Below are positions 56,965 through 64,000 of a DNA stretch of 64,000 nt, one piece after another. Positions within the stretch are counted from its first letter, which is position 1. Each line of letters starts with the position of its first letter. Under the pieces are notes generated by a model that was given only the letters and a program-made list of their open reading frames with translations, was not told the origin of the DNA and did not search any database. The stretch lies in contig JAAKBF010000151.1 in NCBI GenBank assembly GCA_012656075.1, forward strand, positions 806,001 to 870,000, written 5' to 3'. Origin of the DNA: Phytophthora hibernalis (Eukaryota > Oomycota > Peronosporomycetes > Peronosporales > Peronosporaceae). Made by a program: the position numbers and the translations under genes.

Positions 56965-57189
56965 TTTAGGCTGAACCTTAATTTGTAGCTTGACCTGAAT
57001 TTCAATTTTTGAATGTCAAAGGTATAAAAATGAAATATCACGTTTGGCCAGAACCATTTAACAATACTAACGCAAACGTCATTTTTCAAAAACAGAGTTG
57101 GCGCATTTGGGGCGGCAGTAGGAGCAGTTCTTCTTGGCTCTAGAAGGTGCTGCAGGTGACGCTCAAGGGGTCAATAGCAACTAAGTGGT

Positions 57190-58757
57190 GTGGATCGAGA
57201 CTGGGGTCGCTTCATGACAAGTGTGGTTCGTACAGGAGACCTGGAGCTGCTGCAGTGGCTCTACCAGCACGGATATGTGCATCATGCCAGTTTTGCACTA
57301 GAACACGCTGCACGCAACGGAGCTCTGCAGATTGTGGAGTGGTTGACGCGCTATCACCCGGTTGGGAACGCAAGTCGCGCTCTTGATGCTGCTGCGAGGG
57401 AAAATCAATTGCATGTGGTTCGCTGGCTTCTGGGGCACAACCTTGGACGTGGCGCTAAGTCTGGCATGCACCAAGCTGCCATCCGAGGATACCTAGATGT
57501 GGCACGATATCTTCATGAGCAGGGATTCCAAGGGCTTGCCAGTGTTTCTTGTGGGACTATGCTTCGCGCGGCAGGGCGAGGGTTTCTTGACGTGGTGAAG
57601 TGGCTAGACGATGAATTTGCGGCCGAGTCGCAAACTCATTTGTACAGGAATTTGCGTCCCTACTCTCTGACGCTTCTCGCCGACAAGCCCAGCACTGCGA
57701 TCGATGCGGTCGCGAAAAATGGTCACCTCGAGGTGCTGAAGTATCTTCAAGAGATTGACGAGCGTATGGAGATTATTGAGTGGCTGTGTGCGCACCGGTC
57801 GGGAGGCTGTACATCCGCTGCCATGGATGGTGCTGCAACTAACGGGCACTTGGAAATGGTGCAGTGGCTTCATGAGCATCGACTGGAGGGTTGTACAACC
57901 GCTGCTATGGATGGAGCAGCCAGAAATGGCCATCTTGATGTCGTGAAATGGCTTCATGAGCATCGCAATGAAGGATGCACCACTGCAGCAATGGATGGAC
58001 CACTGTAGCAATGAATCTGGTTTCAAAGTGATTCAATGGTTGGATCGCAACCGAACCGAAGTGTGCTCTGCGGGAGCAATGCACCGTGCATCGGGTACCA
58101 GCTTATTGAAGATAGTTCAGTGGCTTAGGCTGTACCACCGCCGCAATGAACGGGGCTGCTAAAGAAAAGTACCTTGATATAATTCGATGGCTTCACCCTC
58201 ATCGCTCCGAGGGTTGTACGCAGGAGGGTGGAAATGTCGTGGTGATGCAATGGCTCATTGCGCATCGCTCTGAAAATTGCAGTTTTTCACGCTGTGCTTT
58301 GGAAAATACAGCAGCAACTGGACAAAGTGAAGCCGTGCAGAGACTTCTCAAATAAAGCTCACTTAGCGGGACCTCTGGGTGGGTCGCAATGGATCACAGG
58401 GCGAGCGGTGGGCACTTAAACGTGCTCAAGTGGTTTCACGAGCGTCATCCTGAGGTTGGAGGCTGTTCCACGGCCGTGATGGATGGTGCAGCAGCTGGAC
58501 ACTTGGAAGTTATGATATTTTTGTATGCGAACCACTCTGACGGGTGTATGTCAGACGCAGCAGTGAAAGTTGCTTTGAATGAGCATGTGGAGGTTGTGCG
58601 ATGGCTGCTTCAACGCTTTCCCGGTAGATCAGCCACGGCAAATTTGCCGCATGGTATAACTTTTCGCTCCTCGACCAATACAACCGAAGCCACATCGCGC
58701 GTATTAGACTCGACTCACTTCATGGGCGAGCAAGAAATTGCATGCCAAACAAGATGA
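57190..58757 (+). pseudogene. Ankyrin-repeat protein, frame-broken
   Basis: The first frame (57190-58008) has at least seven ankyrin-like repeats of the form AARNGHLDVVKWLHEHR followed by GCTTAAMDG, the compact version common in Phytophthora and giant-virus ankyrin proteins. A TAG at 58006-58008 follows the last repeat, and further repeats continue in other frames to about 58640 (KYLDIIRWLHPHRSEGCT, HLNVLKWFHERHPE, HVEVVRWLLQRFP). Such proteins mediate protein-protein contacts. The last 40 codons are unrelated. At least four breaks separate the parts. Confidence 0.7.
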
Positions 58758-58792
58758 TCTTCGTTACGTGTTTTACGTTGGTGGAATACACG

Positions 58793-61700
58793 CTATCGCC
58801 TAGAGGTTATTTCCTTTTCGATGGGATCATTGAATGCCCTTGCAGAGTGCGGGCGCTGTTTGTGTAACGCGTTCGTCTTGGTCAGCATTTTAGCCTGATT
58901 TAATCGTTGTGCCGCAGTACTTGCTCGAATTGCTCGGTTAGAACGATGTCGGGTCTGAACCTGAGGTCGGCCTTTAGCAACCTGCAGCATCGTTCGCTTC
59001 GTCTCGACTTGTTGAGATGCCGTTCCAGAAGCAGGTCGGCCATTGCTATCTCCACTGCCGGCAAGGTTTTGCTTGACTGTTTGACGTTGCTCTAGCTTTT
59101 GAGATGCTGAGCTGGTACTCAGGGGCTCGTTGACATTCGATTTGAGCCGTAGTAGTCCCAGTCCGACTTCAAGTTCCAGTCGCCGCGCCTTGAGTTCTTC
59201 CAGTGACACGTCCGATGGAATTCGCAGCGTGCCGGTATCAGTCTCACGAAACCCACAGAGAGAAGAAGCTCTAAACCACCATGCGCACTGCCAACAATTC
59301 TTGTAAACGTGCTGGTGGCTGTGTTGATCTCACGGTATCGAGGATTATTGGGCTCACTTTCGATGTTTGTTACGCACTTCACCCCAAGCTGAACAGCACG
59401 GATCCAGTTCTCCGAGCATCGATCCGCGGTGGAAATTGCTCTTGATACAGCAGAGATATCACTCACGGTGGGATTCTTTAATCCTCGAAAGTGACCAGCA
59501 AGCATCGAGGCAATCGTCTGTATCCTCTCAAGTGTACCAGTATCAAGCGACGATGGCAGCTCAGATGTTGAGCTCGATGTTTTAAAACGAACTCGTTGTG
59601 GCTGAAGCTCGTAATTCTTCGTTGTCGCTTCAGAAGTACTAGCATTCGGTGGCTTTGCAGCTTCACGAAACCCAACCAGTCGTAGCAACTCACGACCAGC
59701 TGAAAAACGGAGAAGCTTACTACATATCGCCATTTTGTCGTTTATCAACCATAGTGAAGAATTGCCAGGCTCCTGAATAATGCTGTACAAATGACTTAGC
59801 AAAGACTCCAAAGCTGCAGTTGCTGCGGCACAACTAGTTCCAAGTCGTAGATCTCCAACCGATAATGAGATGGCTTCGCACAAAGTTGGATCGGTGTCAT
59901 CTCCTGGTGAAGATACTACCTGCTGCCCATTTTTGCCAGTTATGAGTTCATAGGAATGATCTAACAAAGGGCCTAGCGCTGCAACGAAGTCAGCCATATC
60001 CACCTTGCCATCATTACTGATATCAAAGGCGTCAAACCGAGACCAAACTTGAAGAGCGGAGGGTGGCCCATTCGTTCTAGAGAAATCGGTCTCGACCAAG
60101 AAGCCTTGTTGATCAACATCCAATTTACTGAATGTGCTCTTCATCATTTCGAGCTGGTGTCGCTGGATTGATGACTTGTTGAATGTATCGATAGCATTTG
60201 TTCCGTAAGGGTACATTTTCACAAGGGCAGCTTCTCGTGTCTCACTTGAATCCGACCTTCGCGGACCAGTGTCATCTTTCGCTACAATCCTAGCCGAGTT
60301 TGTCGCTTGCGAGAAATGGGCTACTATATCGTGGAGGTAACTCATTTCGTCTTCCAGTAGACTATCGATCTCTTGCTTTCGACGCCAGAGAAACCACTCC
60401 ATTTGACTACTTACACTCGTAAAGGCAAAATTGGACAAGCTAGCTGCGTGTTGTGTTTCCTGGCCTGATTTCTTGGTTGCTACGTTCGACGTTCCAGTTC
60501 CTCGAAGCGCGTACACGTTGCCATTTGAAGTTTGCGCCAGATCAAACCCGATCGATTCCATCAGCTCCATCGCATGCGGCAAATATCCAATCTGTCGCTG
60601 AAACGTGCTGTTAGCTTCTCGGATACGCCAGCACCTCGAGTCTTTCGGGGTTTTCAAAACATTTTCAACATATAACGACAAATGTTTCAATGCTGTCTGG
60701 CACTCTTCTAGCGTAAAGTGGGTTCCCTCAGATTCCTGCGCTTTCGAGATTCGCTCAAGAATCGAGCTGATACATTCAACGCCGTCAATAAGAGATAGTT
60801 CGCCATCCAATTGGACGCATTTCTCCCGTAGAGCATCAAGTGACGATTTTTCGAGCGTGCTGGAGCGTTTGCCGTCCATGTTTCGTGCTCCACGCAGTTC
60901 ATAATGTGTTTTCTGGTACTCAACAAATCCCACCGCTTCCAACAGACTGGTTGCACCATCAAACCGACCAATTTTCTGCTGGAAAGCAGCACTGTCAGCT
61001 CGAATTCGCCAGTAGTCAGCGTTGTTAGGGAAACGCAAAATCTTCACACATATATTCCTGACCAAACCAATTACTCGACGCACTTCTGCCAAGTCAACTC
61101 GCATCCGCATCTTTTCAATAGCATTGTGAATCGTAGGGGCAGAGGTCAACTCATCGATAATAAAACCACAGCTCCCGTATACCTCCACCAGCGAGACTAC
61201 AGCAGATCGTTTTCGAAGTAAGGTCATGGCAGGCTCGAGCAAGGAAGGATCGGGTGCCACTTTAGCAGCAAACACAGAGAGTTGCGAAGTTTCCAGTAGC
61301 TTCTCTTCCTGTGACTTCCCGCTATCCGCCTCCGTGCTCAGCAACGACTCGAAAGCCTCTCGAAAGCGCAGGATCAAATCCTGTTGCGCTTCAGTTCGGC
61401 CGACCGAAAGACGGCGGACAAGATCGCCATGACGTCTGCACACGATATCTCCATTAGAAAACAGGCAAGAGGCAACAAACGCAATCGGTCGAAGCTCCAC
61501 AGCTACAGTCCAACGAGAAGATGTCGAGTGCTCCGATCCATAGAGCTGGTAGTAGCAGCACACAAACTCTGGGAGCAGCAGTGTATGATGAGGGAACAAT
61601 TGATGTTGCTGCAGATACACGTCCAGTGGTTTGTTAGGCATCGCTTGTCGTGCGATTTGTTCGAAGATCAGGGACAGTTCTGACACTCGAATGCGCGATG

Positions 61701-64000
61701 GAATCATGTTCGGTAGTGCGTGGTCATGAAAGTGGCGCTGCAGAGTCTCAAATAATCTGTAACCAAGTTTCTGCTGCCATAGTTCCAGCTGCCGCTTGTT
61801 CTCATGGTACGAAGCAAATCTACCCTCCAGGACTGTCGCAACACTTTGTTCTATGCGTCGTTTACCGAGTCGGCTTTTGGCGTATGCGAACGCGAGCATC
61901 AGCGTCTTGAACTCAAAATGACGATGTATTCGGAGATCATCATGTGTTGCGAACCATTCCGTCAGAATGACATTTACAGAGCTACCGTTTTCATCACTTC
62001 GCGTGATGTTTCGGTTTGCATGTCCGCTGTCTTTCGTCGGCTTGGATGTTGCCATGAACTCCTCCACAAGTGCAATTATCCTACCTCGTGAAATTTTGCC
62101 GGAACCTTTGGCGTCATTTTCCTTAAACATTCTCCGGTAGTTCTGTATTGAACTCGAGTCAAACAGCTTTTTCAACACCTGTGAGGATTACGAATGCGTC
62201 AGTGCTGCTGCTAGTACAAATGTAGGACGCATTACAACGGTACCTTGTCTACACTGTTCTTGCTACTTGACTTCGAAGACGGTGACGCACTTTCTGTACT
62301 CGACGATGATGAAGAATCTGAACTTGAGGTATCATTACCGTTTCTAAGCAACTGTAGCTTTGGTTTCTTCTTCAGTGCACCTTCTTCGAAGAGCTGGTGT
62401 GCAAGGGACATTACACAAATGTCAACAATCTAAAGATCGAAGTGATAAACAGCGTGAGGTGCATACCGACATAGCTAGTTGCTCCAGCAAGAAAAGAGAC
62501 TCTGTGCCGATCCCATTCGTCCTGTAGTGGTTCATGAAATCAGTCGAACGAAGCAAAACCCTGAGGAATGTAAAGACATACTGACCTGCCACGCTTCAAT
62601 CTTCGTCTCCGTGCCTGGTCAGATGAACTCCCGTCGTAGTCAGAGTCATCTTGTTTCTTCTTACTAAGCTTCAGGGCCTCCAATGGCACGTCTTCTTCGA
62701 CAACTCCATCTTTGTATCGAATCTACATTGAAAACGCCACTGTTAGGATAGCATACATCGTTGCAAGGCAGTTCAGGTGGTGCAGCGTACCGTGTAGGTT
62801 CCGTCGGAGTTTTTCTCGAGCACGACAGCCTTTGCCCATTTCTCAGACTTTTTCGGTTTGGATAGCTTGCTTGATCGCCGCCAATTCGACATCACATGTT
62901 GATTTCGGCGGTAGCTCGATCCCTTGGAGCGTCGTTGTTTTGCCTTCCCTGCTGAATGATCGTCCGAGTCCTCAGAATCGGAGCAGGAAACCAACAACTT
63001 CCTTGATACCCGCTTGGAAGTGTCGCCGTCTTCATATCTAACGTCACAGCTGCCGTCTGAATGAACTTTTCGAACGATTCCAACTCGTCGTGTCTTCTTG
63101 TCTTCTGCTTTTCGATTCGTGACCCGAGATCCTTTTTTAAGAGAAGGCTGCTCCGCACGATCGGATTCAGAAGATTCTGACGAAGAGTGTGATTTTGACT
63201 TCTTCTTGGGTTTTGTCTTTGATATTTCTTGATCAGAGTCGGTGGGCTCCTCATCGCGGGTATTCCGTTTCTCTTCTGGTTGAATGAGGTCGGCCGGGAC
63301 ACGAGTGTCTTTGTCTCCATCGTCGAAAGTGATATCGTAAGTTCCATCACTACGTACACGAGAAATTTTACCTCGGAAGAGTTTGTTGCCTCTCTGAAAT
63401 GGTGCTTTAACTACGTCGCCAACTTCAAAAGATTTTTTCAGCTTCTTCTTTAATTTCTCATCGTCTTTGTCGCGTTCGTCCACATCATCTACACGTTGGA
63501 TGAAATCTACTTCAACACGTTCCTCAACATCACCGTCCTCATACTTGATATCGTAGGTGCCATCCATGCGCTCACGCGTGATTTTTCCTGCAAAGAACTT
63601 AGCTCCGCGCTTATATTTTGCCTTCACTAAGTCACCAACCCGAAGTGACCGCTTCGTTGAGCCCTTTGAACCTGTCCTCGGGCTGGCTTGAGACTTCGTT
63701 GATACCAGTTTATCTTTTCAGGTTTACCTGAATCAGCATCTTCAATTAAATTTGCTTCTACGCGAATTTCCGAATCTCCGTCATCGTACTTGATGTCGTA
63801 GGTCCCATTCATGTGAACTTTCGCGATTTTACCTGGGAATAACCTCTTCCCCTTGCCATAGTACGCGCTCACGAGATCACCAACTTCCCATGTGCCGGTC
63901 TTCTTTTTCGCAGTAGAGTTCTTCTTCTTGTCCTCATCCGAATCTGCAAACATATCCTCATTGTCGCTGTACTCGATTTGGTTTGCCTCCACGCGGGTTT
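58793..64000 (-). CDS. Tudor-repeat, EF-hand and four-PUB-domain protein, multi-exon, partial
   Basis: The gene enters from beyond the right edge. The N-terminal part (64000-62791) has at least five Tudor-like repeats of the type DGTYDIKYEDGD; a one-base break lies near 63705. GT-AG introns at 62790-62723, 62585-62522, 62466-62394 and 62243-62179 join in frame to a long exon (62178 to about 59240). That exon encodes an EF-hand (ENDAKGSGKISRGRI), four PUB domains (about residues 365-430, 485-560, 780-860 and 915-985, e.g. PNNADYWRIRADSAAFQQKI) and a central EF-hand pair (DISNDGKVDMADFV). The last PUB slips by one base at GGGTTT near 59240 and continues to 58793. PUB domains bind p97/Cdc48-type AAA ATPases; Tudor-like folds bind methylated tails. 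A calcium-responsive adaptor is inferred. Confidence 0.75.

Overview
The window reads as nuclear DNA of a plant-pathogenic oomycete of the Peronosporales (Phytophthora or downy-mildew type). The evidence is an RXLR-dEER effector-like gene with an oomycete secretion leader, short spliceosomal introns of about 62-73 nt, and a dense load of transposon families typical of these genomes. No rRNA gene, true tRNA or CRISPR array was seen.

Region by region. (1) 1-8126: right part of an endogenous Polinton-like virus (PLV). It carries a module of major capsid protein, penton-like minor capsid protein, A32-type packaging ATPase, adenain/Ulp1-like protease, a basic pX/pVI-like virion protein and an S74-type tail fibre. 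The replication and integration genes must lie left of the window. (2) 8.4-9.3 kb: broken Ulp1/C48 protease of the transposon-linked oomycete type, then about 2.4 kb of AT-rich DNA without genes. (3) 11.8-22.4 kb: a host gene island with a repeat-expanded RXLR effector-like gene, an acidic nuclear-type protein, a PH-domain inositol polyphosphate 4-phosphatase (INPP4 family) and a large EF-hand protein. (4) 22.65-28.17 kb: a piggyBac element bounded by perfect 10-bp terminal inverted repeats and TTAA target sites. It contains a piggyBac transposase and, convergent with it, a SANT/Myb plus DOT1-type methyltransferase gene. This is the most unusual object in the window. (5) 28.3-57 kb: a transposon graveyard with Ty1/copia, Crypton tyrosine recombinase, a tRNA-derived SINE, minisatellite, a second piggyBac split by a Tc1/IS630-like insertion, pogo, Harbinger with an adjacent truncated SET-domain gene, Ty3/gypsy, a mariner with perfect 32-bp TIRs, a gag relic and a Merlin/IS1595-like element. 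(6) 57.2-64 kb: a broken ankyrin-repeat gene, then a long host gene on the minus strand joining Tudor-like repeats, EF-hands and four PUB domains; it continues past the right edge.

One caution applies throughout. Many genes, viral, host and transposon alike, are interrupted by single-base frame breaks, often in or next to short homopolymers, while others (711-aa tail fibre, 584-aa capsid protein, an exon of about 1,000 codons) are intact. Part of the apparent pseudogenisation may therefore be assembly indel error rather than decay. Genes marked pseudogene are broken in this sequence as given.
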